DNA from: Bacillus piscicola
GTDB taxonomy: Bacteria; Bacillota; Bacilli; Bacillales; Marinococcaceae
Direction of reading: 5' to 3'
NCBI RefSeq assembly: GCF_022458745.1
Contig: NZ_JAJJJF010000019.1
Coordinates: forward strand, 1-34,376
DNA length: 34,376 bases
Shown here piece by piece: positions 24,588 through 32,956 of this stretch; position 1 is the first letter of the stretch, and each line of letters starts with the position of its first letter. Both the position numbers and the translations under genes were made by a program. Below the pieces are notes generated by a model. That model made no database searches, was not told the origin of the DNA, and saw only the letters and a list, made by a program, of their open reading frames with translations.

Positions 24588-24893
24588 TTATAGTTTACTT
24601 TCCACCGATTCTACTTTTTCTTCCATTCTTCCGCTTGTTTTGTCGCGGCGATCGTCTATTCTAATGTTCGTCGACACTCGTTTTGCGCCCCGATTAAATG
24701 GAATTTCATGCAAATTTTGGACAATCGCAAGCAGGTCACGCAGATCACCCTCGATAATAGTGCTCATCGAGGTGAGCTGATAGTTAATCTTATCTCCGTG
24801 TTGATCGAGCACTTTTTGAATCTCCGCTACATCATCACTCATACTGGTGGATTCTGAACCAATAGGAACAACCGTTAAGTCCATAATTGCCAT
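24588..24893 (-). CDS. yqgV: YqgV-type product from an internal start
   Basis: Inside the fused frame an ideal Shine-Dalgarno, AAAGGAGGAG, stands eight bases before ATG 24893, giving a 101-aa protein of normal YqgV length. The family forms tetramers that bind thiamine or related ligands. This nested start would let a free YqgV be made even though the upstream stop codon is missing. Whether the fused, the free, or both forms exist cannot be told from sequence. Confidence 0.6.
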   Translation of the reverse strand: MAIMDLTVVPIGSESTSMSDDVAEIQKVLDQHGDKINYQLTSMSTIIEGDLRDLLAIVQNLHEIPFNRGAKRVSTNIRIDDRRDKTSGRMEEKVESVESKL

Positions 24894-25628
24894 ATGCTTC
24901 TCCTCCTTTACTTCCTTTAAAAGGTGTGGATATTCTTTTCTGGCAAGTGTCCGGTAGGCAGCTAATGCGGTCCGCAGATGAATCCTCTCCGGGTTGGAAC
25001 ACGTAATATGCTTTTGCACGGCATAGGAGACAGTAAGAAGTGGTTTTCGTAGTCCGCCCATCCCCTTTTTCTGAATAACACGATGCAACAGTGGCGCTGC
25101 CGGTACTGCTGCATAGGATACGAGCGCAGCTGCCCTGTCTAAAGGGAGCAGTAGTGCAGTAAGTGGTATACACGCAGCGACGAGGAAAAAATATAGCACC
25201 ACTGTGTTTGTCGAGCAATACCGGTTCGTAATGGCTGCTTTTTTGATTCGTGATAAATATCGTCCACTTTTTATCCCTTTAAAACTAAACACTTTATGCT
25301 CAGCACCGTGAAACTGTTTCAACTGTTTCGGGAAGATAAAGTGAGTACCAAATAAAAAATAAAAGAAGGTATATGCTGGCGCATAAGGGAAAAAACCATC
25401 GTAGAAAAGACGAACAGGTACGGATATCAGCACAGCCGCCCCCCATAAAAAGAATAGAAGCTTATACCAATACGGCATCGATAGGAAGACATCTTTACCA
25501 ATCTTCCATAACGAAGTGGGGTGAAGGGGCAGCAGCCTCGAAACCGGACGCTGATTCTCTACGTGCGCCCAACCTATAAACTGTTCACCAATGAAAAGAA
25601 CTCCATTTTGATAGGAGAGCCCTTTCAT
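24588..25628 (-). CDS. DUF1385 membrane protein fused in frame to YqgV-type thiamine-binding domain
   Basis: A 346-aa open frame holding two proteins that are usually separate. Residues 1-245 resemble a shortened DUF1385 (YqhQ-like) protein: the signature QFHGAEHKVFSFKG (105-118) and hydrophobic helices near 56-72, 83-98, 142-163 and 166-182. Residues 246-346 (MAIMDLTVVPIGSESTSMSDDV and on) match the MTH1187/YqgV family of thiamine-binding-like small proteins. There is no stop between them. It overlaps the upstream gene as ATGA (25625-25628), so is translationally coupled to it. It could be a real fusion or two products from one frame. Confidence 0.75.
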   Translation of the reverse strand: MKGLSYQNGVLFIGEQFIGWAHVENQRPVSRLLPLHPTSLWKIGKDVFLSMPYWYKLLFFLWGAAVLISVPVRLFYDGFFPYAPAYTFFYFLFGTHFIFPKQLKQFHGAEHKVFSFKGIKSGRYLSRIKKAAITNRYCSTNTVVLYFFLVAACIPLTALLLPLDRAAALVSYAAVPAAPLLHRVIQKKGMGGLRKPLLTVSYAVQKHITCSNPERIHLRTALAAYRTLARKEYPHLLKEVKEEKHMAIMDLTVVPIGSESTSMSDDVAEIQKVLDQHGDKINYQLTSMSTIIEGDLRDLLAIVQNLHEIPFNRGAKRVSTNIRIDDRRDKTSGRMEEKVESVESKL

Positions 25629-26245
25629 GATGCATGCAAACTTTCTTTATCAACATCTACAAAGCGTTCCGCAACCCAAAAGAAAGATTCATCGTTACTC
25701 TCTTTACCCACAAATTCCCTCTCAAAAAACCTCGCATCTTTTGATTTTATGCCCTGGTGTTCCTCCCATGTATGCAAATAACTGACTACCGCACGCTCCG
25801 GAATAATATCCGTGTCTGTTTCTACAGTAAAGGAACCTTTACTACCCACAACGTCATACTCCTCCATCTCTGTTAAAAAAGAAAAAAGAATTCCGTTGTC
25901 AACGATTTCACTTTCCGCTTCCTTCTTGCCTTCCTTTGTCTCGACGACTAATTTATAAGACTTTAAGGTTTCGCGAGGAAGTGGTGCGCCATTTTTATCT
26001 AGTAAGGTAACCCCTATATAATCAAGACCTTGCACACCGTCTTCCGGCATCACTTTCCACTCCCAGGTTCCTTCTAACTGGGCCCCACTTTCAGCTGCTT
26101 CAAAAGATGTGTCCCATTCAATTTGTTCATTTAGCTTCTCATTTGTAACGACTTGGGCTTTATTTATGTACAGACTTCCGCCGGCAAACAGGAGAAGCAT
26201 TAACACTACAGGCAGGATTACAACTAACTTATTTCCTGAAAACAT
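25625..26245 (-). CDS. Membrane-anchored extracellular protein, unknown function
   Basis: A 206-aa protein with one N-terminal membrane helix (VVILPVVLMLLLFAGGSLYI, residues 7-26), without a lipobox cysteine, followed by an acidic soluble domain. The domain reads as beta-sandwich-like (LEGTWEWKVMPEDGVQGLDYIG, SYKLVVETKEGKK, GSFTVETDTDIIP). The open frame runs 18 codons further upstream, but GGGGGAA is correctly spaced for ATG 26245. It is coupled to the DUF1385-YqgV gene by an ATGA overlap. I do not recognise the family. Confidence 0.75.
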   Translation of the reverse strand: MFSGNKLVVILPVVLMLLLFAGGSLYINKAQVVTNEKLNEQIEWDTSFEAAESGAQLEGTWEWKVMPEDGVQGLDYIGVTLLDKNGAPLPRETLKSYKLVVETKEGKKEAESEIVDNGILFSFLTEMEEYDVVGSKGSFTVETDTDIIPERAVVSYLHTWEEHQGIKSKDARFFEREFVGKESNDESFFWVAERFVDVDKESLHAS

Positions 26246-26288
26246 CGTATTCCCCCATTTTTCCTTCTTACTAAAAACAGCGAGGAAA

Positions 26289-26312
26289 GCCTGATCCACT
26301 AAAGAATCAGGC
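26289..26312 (-). terminator. Probable terminator after aspA
   Basis: GCCTGAT/ATCAGGC stem (26289-26295, 26306-26312), just after the aspA stop; the downstream T-tract is short. Confidence 0.5.
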
Positions 26313-26323
26313 GTTCTTCTCGC

Positions 26324-27742
26324 TTACTGTTGCTCCATGAACCTTGCTCCTGCAATACCAGGTTTTGTCATTTCTTTCGGGTCCAGTATTTCGTCTAATT
26401 CTTCCTGACTTAATATCCCTCGCTCTAAACAGATATCTCTTACGCTTCTGCCGGTTTCAATGGCCTCCTTCGCAATCCGGGATGCGGCTTCATAACCGAC
26501 GTGGGGGTTGATGGCAGTAATAATACCGACGCTGTGTTCCACTAACTCACGGCAGCGTTTAACATTCGCAGTAATGCCGGAGATGGCATGCTCTCTAAAC
26601 ACTTGTAATCCATTTTCAAGCACAGACAGGGATTGCAGTAAATTAAATACGAGTACCGGCTCCATCACATTTAGTTCTAATTGCCCCGCCTCGGAAGCAA
26701 GACTGATCGTGTGATCATTACCGATGACTTGGAATGAAATTTGGTTGATCACTTCACACATAACTGGATTTACTTTTCCCGGCATGATCGATGAACCTGG
26801 CTGACGAGCCGGTAAATTGATTTCATTCAAACCAGTACGCGGACCGGAACTCATTAAGCGCAGGTCATTAGCAATTTTGGACAAATTGATTGCATGTACT
26901 TTTAACGCCGCTGACAACTCGGTATACGCGTCCGTGTTCTGAGTGGCATCGACGAGATTTTCCGCATTTTTAAAAGGCATGTTTGTTAAATCTGCTAAGT
27001 ATTGAGCAACTTTTTTAATATATTCCGGCTTTGCATTCAAACCGGTTCCGACGGCAGTGGCCCCCATATTGATCTCATAAAGAGGCTCTACGGCGCGTTT
27101 AATCCTTTTAAGGTCTCGGCTCAGAACACGGCGGTACGCGCCGAATTCCTGTCCCAACCTGATAGGTACCGCGTCCTGCAAATGAGTGCGTCCCATTTTA
27201 ATAATATTATCAAATTCCGTTTCTTTCTGTTCCAAAACCTCAAGCAGCCGTTCAAGCATGACTGTCAATCCCTTTGCCAAGTTCAGAGCGCTGATATGAA
27301 TAGCAGTCGGAAAAGAATCATTAGTCGACTGCGCCATGTTTACGTGTGTATTAGGACTGACAATTAAATAATTACCTTTTTTCTCACCTAGAATTTCTAT
27401 GGCGCGGTTGGCAATCACTTCATTGGCGTTCATATTAAAAGACGTTCCGGCTCCCCCTTGAATAGCGTCAACGATAAATTGGTCGTTATACGCGCCGTCG
27501 ATCACTTCGTCTGCCGCTTGAATGATTGCATCCGCTATTTTATTCGTCAGCACGCCAACATCCCGGTTTGCCATAGCGGCAGCTTTTTTTACGTAACCGA
27601 ATGCTTTAATTAATTCTTGATGCGGAGGGTAGCCCGTAATTGGGAAATTCTCTTTGGCACGAATGGTTTGAATGCCGTAATACGCTTCTGCCGGCACCTG
27701 CTTTTCCCCTAAAAAGTCCCGTTCCGTACGAAATTCAGTCAT
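26324..27742 (-). CDS. aspA: Aspartate ammonia-lyase
   Basis: Converts L-aspartate to fumarate and ammonia. At 472 aa it fits the aspartase/fumarase superfamily. The signature GSSIMPGKVNPVMCE carries the catalytic serine loop. Aspartase-like features include SPNTHVNMAQSTNDSFPTA and GRTHLQDAVPIRLGQE. Fumarase C is the main alternative, but the N-terminal FRTERDFLGEKQVPAEAYYGIQT favours aspartase. ATG at 27742 with AAGGAGAG upstream, 25 bases after the arginase stop, so likely in the same transcript. Confidence 0.92.
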   Translation of the reverse strand: MTEFRTERDFLGEKQVPAEAYYGIQTIRAKENFPITGYPPHQELIKAFGYVKKAAAMANRDVGVLTNKIADAIIQAADEVIDGAYNDQFIVDAIQGGAGTSFNMNANEVIANRAIEILGEKKGNYLIVSPNTHVNMAQSTNDSFPTAIHISALNLAKGLTVMLERLLEVLEQKETEFDNIIKMGRTHLQDAVPIRLGQEFGAYRRVLSRDLKRIKRAVEPLYEINMGATAVGTGLNAKPEYIKKVAQYLADLTNMPFKNAENLVDATQNTDAYTELSAALKVHAINLSKIANDLRLMSSGPRTGLNEINLPARQPGSSIMPGKVNPVMCEVINQISFQVIGNDHTISLASEAGQLELNVMEPVLVFNLLQSLSVLENGLQVFREHAISGITANVKRCRELVEHSVGIITAINPHVGYEAASRIAKEAIETGRSVRDICLERGILSQEELDEILDPKEMTKPGIAGARFMEQQ

Positions 27743-27767
27743 GTTTGTTTCTCTCCTTCTACACCAT

Positions 27768-28667
27768 TTATTTCAATTTTTCTCCAAATAGAGAACCCAT
27801 TAGCGCAACTGCAGTTTCTGCTGTCTTATTTTTTTCATCCAAAATCGGGTTAACTTCTACAAATTCTGCTGATGTAATGATATCTGATTCTGCAATTATT
27901 TCCATGGCTAAGTGACTTTCGCGGTAGCTGAGACCGCCAATGACCGGTGTTCCGACTCCGGGGGCATCTTGAGGATCAAGCCCGTCCAAATCCAAGCTTA
28001 AATGAACACCGTCACACTTGTCCTTTAAGTAGTCAATCGTCTGTTCAATTACTTCCGGCATCCCTAAGCGGTCTACTTCATGCATCGTATAGACGTTAAT
28101 GCCAAGATCTCGAATGAACTTCTTCTCTCCTCCATCGAGCTCTCTTGCGCCAATAATAACGACATTCTCCGGTTTCAGCTTCGGAGCCTTCCCATTTATT
28201 TCTGTTAATAAGGGATGACCGAGCCCAAGCGAGACGGCAAGCGGCATCCCGTGGATATTTCCGGATGGAGAAGTCTCTGCTGTATTTAAGTCACCATGAG
28301 CATCGTACCAAATGACCCCGAGGTTTTGAAAATGCGGTGCTGCTCCGGCAATGGAACCGATAGCCATACTATGGTCTCCTCCCAGTACGAGCGGGAAACG
28401 TCCCTCTTTAAAGATAGCAGTTGTCATAGCTGCAAGCTCCGTGTTCGCCTTTGTAACCGCATGGAGATTAATTAGATTTTCGACATCTTCTTTTCCAACG
28501 TCTTCTTTTTTTATCGAAATATCGCCTCTATCTTCTATATCATAACCCAAAGCCTGAATTCTTTCCATGGCTCCTGCATATCGGATAGCACTAGGACCCA
28601 TGTCGACTCCGCGTCGACTTTGGCCAAGATCAAGCGGTACTCCGAGCATTGTAATGTGCTTGTTCAC
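27768..28667 (-). CDS. rocF: Arginase
   Basis: Hydrolyses L-arginine to ornithine and urea with a binuclear manganese centre. Metal-binding motifs: GGDHS (96-100), DAHGD (122-126) and SLDLDGLDP near 222-230. With the GTG start at 28667 it has 299 aa, near B. subtilis RocF. That GTG overlaps the glcK stop as GTGA (28664-28667), and its Shine-Dalgarno AAGGAGG lies within the last codons of glcK, so translation is coupled. Agmatinase is an alternative, but the N-terminal GVPLDLGQSRRGVDMGPSAIRY is typical of arginase. Confidence 0.92.
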   Translation of the reverse strand: MNKHITMLGVPLDLGQSRRGVDMGPSAIRYAGAMERIQALGYDIEDRGDISIKKEDVGKEDVENLINLHAVTKANTELAAMTTAIFKEGRFPLVLGGDHSMAIGSIAGAAPHFQNLGVIWYDAHGDLNTAETSPSGNIHGMPLAVSLGLGHPLLTEINGKAPKLKPENVVIIGARELDGGEKKFIRDLGINVYTMHEVDRLGMPEVIEQTIDYLKDKCDGVHLSLDLDGLDPQDAPGVGTPVIGGLSYRESHLAMEIIAESDIITSAEFVEVNPILDEKNKTAETAVALMGSLFGEKLK

Positions 28668-29629
28668 TGTTGGCCTCCTTTCCCTGTCAATGCAAGCCAC
28701 GCTGCACCTGTGACTCCAGCTTTATTTCCTAATTCAGCTAACTGCAGCTCCGTTCCTTGTTTCACTCGCTCTAACGCATAGTAGTAAAAGTGTTTTCGTA
28801 AAGGAGTGAGAAGCTTTTCTCCGGCTGCGGATACCCCGCCTCCTATCACGATACGGCTAGGATTTAAAAGAGCAGCTGCATTGGCGGCCGCGAGTCCCAA
28901 ATATTGCATCGCTTTATTAACCGCTGTTTTTGCCGCACGGTCACCTGCCTCTGCCAAATCAAAAACATCCTTTGTCGTCCAGTTCTTTTTGGCATCTAAC
29001 AGCGAATACCCCTCTCTCTGTGCTTCTCTTTTGGCAAGCCGGATAATACCAGGGGCCGATGCTACGGTTTCCAGGCAGCCATTCTTACCGCATTTACACG
29101 TTTCTCCGCCTTCTTGGATTACTGTTATGTGGCCTGCTTCACCAGCTATCCCTGCACCGGTCCCATACAAAACCTTCCCGCCAATAATGATGCCACATCC
29201 GATCCCTGTTCCAATTGTTAGAAATAATAAATCCTCTCCGTGCTTTCCTGCACCTTGCCAGTATTCACCGGCAGCTGCAAGATTTGCATCATTATCAATC
29301 AATACCGGAACTTCAAGAAGCTTCGATAACTCCCATGCTGCCGGATATTGTTTCCACCCTATATTGACCGAGGAGACGATCGTTCCCCGTTCCGAATCAA
29401 TATAGCCCGGCATCCCCATACCCGCCCCGGCAACTTGGCTTAAAGGGATACCCATTTCAAATAATTTATCATGAACGGACTGCGCGACCGCAGATAAGAC
29501 AAAGGACCCTCCGTTTTCAGGGATGGTAGGAATCTCCCAGTCCGCACACATGTTTCCCTTCTCCGTAAAAATAGCTATCTTTGTATAAGTTCCGCCGATA
29601 TCTATTCCTAATACATATTGAGCCTCCAT
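28664..29629 (-). CDS. glcK: Glucokinase, ROK family
   Basis: Phosphorylates glucose with ATP. A 321-aa ROK kinase: N-terminal phosphate loop GIDIGGTYTKIA (9-20), catalytic Asp in LIDNDANLAAAGE, and the zinc motif CKCGKNGCLE (about 178-187) with the preceding GEAGHI. Position after yqgQ and yqgP is the same as in B. subtilis. Start ATG at 29629. Coupled downstream to arginase by a GTGA overlap, which is not the B. subtilis arrangement as I recall it. Confidence 0.95.
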   Translation of the reverse strand: MEAQYVLGIDIGGTYTKIAIFTEKGNMCADWEIPTIPENGGSFVLSAVAQSVHDKLFEMGIPLSQVAGAGMGMPGYIDSERGTIVSSVNIGWKQYPAAWELSKLLEVPVLIDNDANLAAAGEYWQGAGKHGEDLLFLTIGTGIGCGIIIGGKVLYGTGAGIAGEAGHITVIQEGGETCKCGKNGCLETVASAPGIIRLAKREAQREGYSLLDAKKNWTTKDVFDLAEAGDRAAKTAVNKAMQYLGLAAANAAALLNPSRIVIGGGVSAAGEKLLTPLRKHFYYYALERVKQGTELQLAELGNKAGVTGAAWLALTGKGGQQ

Positions 29630-29649
29630 CTCTTCGCTCCTTTATACTC

Positions 29650-29865
29650 TCAAGAGCCGCCACTGTCTAAATTTTTTTGTTTTTCCCTTCTAATTGTGAG
29701 AAGCGCCTCCTGATACATGACTTTCTCCAAAAGCCCGGCTCGGAAGGCTTCTTTGATCTCTTCTTCCATTAGCTCCAAATCCCCTTGCCTATCTTTCGTG
29801 TAAACGACAATGCGAAATTGCATCAGCCATTTTCTAATCTTCGTTATTGTATCCAAATTTTTCAT
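29650..29865 (-). CDS. yqgQ: YqgQ family small protein (DUF910)
   Basis: A 71-aa cytoplasmic protein: TITKIRKWLMQFRIVVYTKDR, then an acidic helix LELMEEEIKEAF and a basic C-terminal helix. Length and placement directly before glcK match YqgQ of B. subtilis. Two adjacent ATGs (29868 and 29865) follow AGGGCG; the second has the better spacing. Starts just after the stop of the membrane gene upstream. Function unknown. Confidence 0.85.
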   Translation of the reverse strand: MKNLDTITKIRKWLMQFRIVVYTKDRQGDLELMEEEIKEAFRAGLLEKVMYQEALLTIRREKQKNLDSGGS

Positions 29866-29876
29866 CATACGCCCTA

Positions 29877-30377
29877 TTATAGCAACACAATGATTGAAAA
29901 CAAAAGCAATAGTAAAAACGGAACATAGGATATAAAAGTGACTCGCTGCCACCTATTTTGAAAGCTTCCAAATGCGAGATGACCCACGACAAAAAATAGT
30001 AAAAAAAAGAGACATAAAAGCAGAAACAAAAACATCGATTCTTGCCAATGGCCAATATGCCATCCGATGAAAAAGAAAAATACTGCAAGAGCCCCCCAGA
30101 ACTGCATACTCTTTGCATGCAAAAATCCATGAAAAGGCAGAAAAGAGATAACTCCCGCCACGCATACAAAGAGCACCAAGATGAACCTTAGGAAATTAAC
30201 CAGCCACTCCATCTCACTAACGTAAAGGAGACCGGATAGCAAAAAGCCAAAATAAGAAAAACATACAAATAACACGATAACTGTGAAGGCGATCAGTGAC
30301 TGTTTATTTCTCGTATATATCGTTAATGCTCCAAGTGTCGCTGCTGTTAAAGCAATTTCGATGATAGATACCAGCAT
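29877..30377 (-). CDS. Hydrophobic membrane protein, unknown function
   Basis: A 166-aa protein made almost entirely of about six transmembrane helices, with short loops (YTRNKQS, HAKSMQ, GSFQNRWQR). No motif that I recognise. ATG at 30377, with GAGGAGGCG upstream; the frame is open 21 codons further but without a ribosome site. It sits between yqgP and yqgQ, where B. subtilis has no gene as I recall, and its stop lies nine bases before the first yqgQ ATG. Confidence 0.75.
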   Translation of the reverse strand: MLVSIIEIALTAATLGALTIYTRNKQSLIAFTVIVLFVCFSYFGFLLSGLLYVSEMEWLVNFLRFILVLFVCVAGVISFLPFHGFLHAKSMQFWGALAVFFFFIGWHIGHWQESMFLFLLLCLFFLLFFVVGHLAFGSFQNRWQRVTFISYVPFLLLLLFSIIVLL

Positions 30378-30447
30378 AAGCGCCTCCTCGTTTTGCTCGT
30401 CTTTGTTACAACCTATGTGATAACGGGAGGAGGCATACATAGATCTG

Positions 30448-32004
30448 CTAGGTATTCGTTCTTTCAGCGAGAAACTTTTCCAGTTTTTCTACATCTAAAT
30501 GCTCTGCATCTTTTGCTTTTTTCATTTTCTCTTTCAATGTTGCCAAATATTCTCTTGCCTGAGCGTACTCCTCTAATTCAATGGAAACTATGACAAGATT
30601 GTAATAAGCTTCTAAAAATTCCTGGTCTAGTGAGATTGCTTCTCGAAATTGTTCGGCGGCCTGTTCATATTTGTTTTCCTGAATGAACACATTGCCTAAT
30701 AAAAAATAAGCCTGCTCATTTTCCTGATGACGAAGTACGTCTTGAAGAATTTCTTCTGCTTCCTGTATGTTATCCTTCTCCAGATACTCTTGAGCAAGCT
30801 GCAAGTCTAAGGGCACTGACTCTGATTTATTGTCGTTATTCACCCCGTAACCATACAAAATACCTGCACATAAAATAGTTGCCACTAAAATGAGCAACTG
30901 ACGTGTTTTGTTTCGATGTTTAGGCAAATGGACGACGGCAGAAGCGAGGAAACCACCGGCAAGCCCCCCAATATGCGCCCCGTTATCGACTGCAGGCACG
31001 ACAAAGCCGAACACGAGATTAATGGCCAAAATAAACAATACATTGACCCCCATTGTCCGAAAAAATAACTGCCGGTGAATGAGGCCGAAATATAAGAGTG
31101 CACCAAAACAGCCAAATATCGCACCTGACGCTCCTGCCGATACTTGTTCATTACATGCGAAACTAGCCAGTGATCCAAACAGCCCTGCTGTCAAATAAAT
31201 GACGCTAAAACGTAACGTTCCATACATTCTTTCCACCGCCCCACCAAGATAAAAAAGGGCCAATGAATTCATAAATATATGCAAAAATCCAATATGGAGA
31301 AACATAGAAGAGAATAGCCGCCACCACTCTCCGTCCAGAATAGCGGGATTATATTTTGCCCCAAATTCAATTAACGTCAAGAGATCCGTACTCCCGCCTG
31401 CCTGTTCAATGGCAAAAAAAACAAAAACGATTGCTGCGAGAAGGAGATATGTCAGACGCGGCTTTCCAAATATGAGCAAAGAGCGGTCCTGCTTATCAAG
31501 CTGCTGTTTTTTAATAAGAACTTGTTTGCGGTAAAAGCCTGCTGCTTCTTCATGCTCATTTTCCGTTAACTCTTCCGGTACACTCTCCCATGGTTCTATC
31601 ATTCCAAGCGTGCGAAAAACGAAAGACGGACTATCTGTTACCTCCCTCACTGGTTCCTCAGCGATAAAATAATGTTGTGAGCTGTCGTCATTTTCCTCTG
31701 CTCCTACTTTCGTCTCCTGATCAGCAGGAGGGTAGGTGGATACATACATATTTTGAAAGAACCATTTTCGTGAAGGTTGGATTTTCTTTAAACGTTTGAA
31801 CATTTTTCGTGCCGTTCGAATATCCGCTTCTAAGTCTTTCATCCAATGATATTCAACTCGCGCTAGGCGAATTGCCAGTTTTCGCCCATCCCCTTCATAT
31901 TCAAGCCAAATTTGCTTATAATCCGGACTCATCTCAATAATACGTGCGTCCTCTTGAATGACTAAGTAATACATCATTTTCCAAAACAAATGGTTAGCCA
32001 ACAC
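30448..32004 (-). CDS. yqgP: Rhomboid intramembrane serine protease with TPR domain
   Basis: A 518-aa homologue of B. subtilis YqgP (GluP). Order of domains: soluble N-terminal region (1-175), rhomboid core of about seven helices (185-400), and C-terminal tetratricopeptide repeats (about 410-500). The catalytic serine is S293 in GASGAIFG and the histidine is H344 in DNGAHIGG. HIGFLHIFMNS near 237-247 is another rhomboid motif. The start is GTG at 32004 with AAAGGATG upstream. In B. subtilis this protease works with FtsH on the magnesium transporter MgtE; a similar role here is inferred. Confidence 0.94.
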   Translation of the reverse strand: MLANHLFWKMMYYLVIQEDARIIEMSPDYKQIWLEYEGDGRKLAIRLARVEYHWMKDLEADIRTARKMFKRLKKIQPSRKWFFQNMYVSTYPPADQETKVGAEENDDSSQHYFIAEEPVREVTDSPSFVFRTLGMIEPWESVPEELTENEHEEAAGFYRKQVLIKKQQLDKQDRSLLIFGKPRLTYLLLAAIVFVFFAIEQAGGSTDLLTLIEFGAKYNPAILDGEWWRLFSSMFLHIGFLHIFMNSLALFYLGGAVERMYGTLRFSVIYLTAGLFGSLASFACNEQVSAGASGAIFGCFGALLYFGLIHRQLFFRTMGVNVLFILAINLVFGFVVPAVDNGAHIGGLAGGFLASAVVHLPKHRNKTRQLLILVATILCAGILYGYGVNNDNKSESVPLDLQLAQEYLEKDNIQEAEEILQDVLRHQENEQAYFLLGNVFIQENKYEQAAEQFREAISLDQEFLEAYYNLVIVSIELEEYAQAREYLATLKEKMKKAKDAEHLDVEKLEKFLAERTNT

Positions 32005-32065
32005 ATCGTTTCATCCTTTCAGATGGCCGGGAACGATTCTACCCTGATTATTCCACCAGTATAAC

Positions 32066-32093
32066 AAAAAAAACGCCGGTCATGGTGACGGCG
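32066..32093 (-). terminator. Minus-strand terminator before yqgP
   Basis: CGCCG/CGGCG stem (32089-32093, 32074-32078) with a 10-nt loop, followed on the minus strand by eight U. It ends the transcript of the small ORF and yqgN. Confidence 0.75.
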
Positions 32094-32126
32094 CTTTGGA
32101 ACATATAGGTGCTTCCTGAAATTTGT

Positions 32127-32306
32127 TTAAAAAGGTGAAAACGAAGAAAGTAACTGATTGCGTAAGAACGGAATCCGCAAAGCAATTGTAATAGCCACTC
32201 TTCGAATCGAACGACTGCCAAGAATAAAAGGGAAAAACCTTCCTCTCATCCGCAGTCCTATTGCGACTAGAAAAGTAATGATAATCATCCATATCCAGCC
32301 TCTCAT
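32127..32306 (-). CDS. Small cationic hydrophobic protein in the yqgO position
   Basis: A 59-aa protein: hydrophobic N-terminal helix (GWIWMIIITFLVAIGL, residues 3-18) then a basic amphipathic part (MRGRFFPFILGSRSIRRVAI). AAAGGTGGAG lies before the ATG at 32306. In B. subtilis a small gene, yqgO, lies between yqgN and yqgP; this may be its positional equivalent, but I cannot confirm sequence similarity. A longer frame on the same strand overlaps it but looks unlike a protein. Confidence 0.65.
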   Translation of the reverse strand: MRGWIWMIIITFLVAIGLRMRGRFFPFILGSRSIRRVAITIALRIPFLRNQLLSSFSPF

Positions 32307-32381
32307 TTTATCTCCACCTTTTTATGTTTAAGGTGTACGAAGAAAAGCTTTTTTATACAAAAGTTGTGTTGGGGGTGCACA

Positions 32382-32945
32382 TTACATAATGATGGAATTC
32401 GCGGTGATAATGGCAGTGAGCGAAATATCGTGCTTCTCATGCGGAATGTGCTCAAACAATTGGAACTCAAGTGCCAACGCACAAGTTGGTACCGCAATAG
32501 TGCTTAATAAGCGGTCGTAATAACCGCCTCCGAAACCGACACGGAATTTATCAACATCAAAAGCAAGACCCGGCACAATGATTAAATCAAAGTATTCAGG
32601 TGCAATATATGTCGTTTTCTCTGGGTCTGGCTCGCAAATTCCGGCAAAGCTTTTTTCCGTCTCAGAATAAGCATGGATCTCATAAAAATGCAGAGCATGA
32701 TGAAGTGGGTCGGCACGCGGTATGACCATGCGCTTCCCTTCCTCCCAGCCTCGCTCAATGATCGGCGCCGTGTCGATCTCGTTTCTGGTCGCCATTGTAA
32801 CAGCAACGGTCTGGGCTTCTTGCCACTTTGTCCACTGAAATAAGCGGTTATAAATGATTTCGCATTCCGTTTCCCGCTCACTAACACGTAGCTCATTGAA
32901 TTGGTTTCTAATATATAAACGCAAATCACGTTTTGTCATTTCCAT
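32382..32945 (-). CDS. yqgN: 5-formyltetrahydrofolate cyclo-ligase
   Basis: Converts 5-formyl-THF to 5,10-methenyl-THF with ATP, returning stored folate to the one-carbon pool. 187 aa. The family signature GFGGGYYDRLL lies near the C-terminal third, and KRDLRLYIRNQF at the N-terminus carries the usual basic substrate-binding residues. Three possible starts (GTG 32948, ATG 32945, ATG 32939) are close together; AAGGA gives the best spacing to 32945. The ribosome site lies immediately after the U-run of the rpmG terminator. Confidence 0.93.
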   Translation of the reverse strand: MEMTKRDLRLYIRNQFNELRVSERETECEIIYNRLFQWTKWQEAQTVAVTMATRNEIDTAPIIERGWEEGKRMVIPRADPLHHALHFYEIHAYSETEKSFAGICEPDPEKTTYIAPEYFDLIIVPGLAFDVDKFRVGFGGGYYDRLLSTIAVPTCALALEFQLFEHIPHEKHDISLTAIITANSIIM

Positions 32946-32956
32946 CACTTTTCCTT

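Noticed and set aside
28806-29405. 199-aa plus-strand frame
   Set aside because: It is the reverse strand of glcK, with proline/serine-rich antisense composition and no ribosome site.
32080-32292. 70-aa minus-strand frame
   Set aside because: Out of frame with the 59-aa ORF that has the strong AAAGGTGGAG site, and it ends in the terminator.
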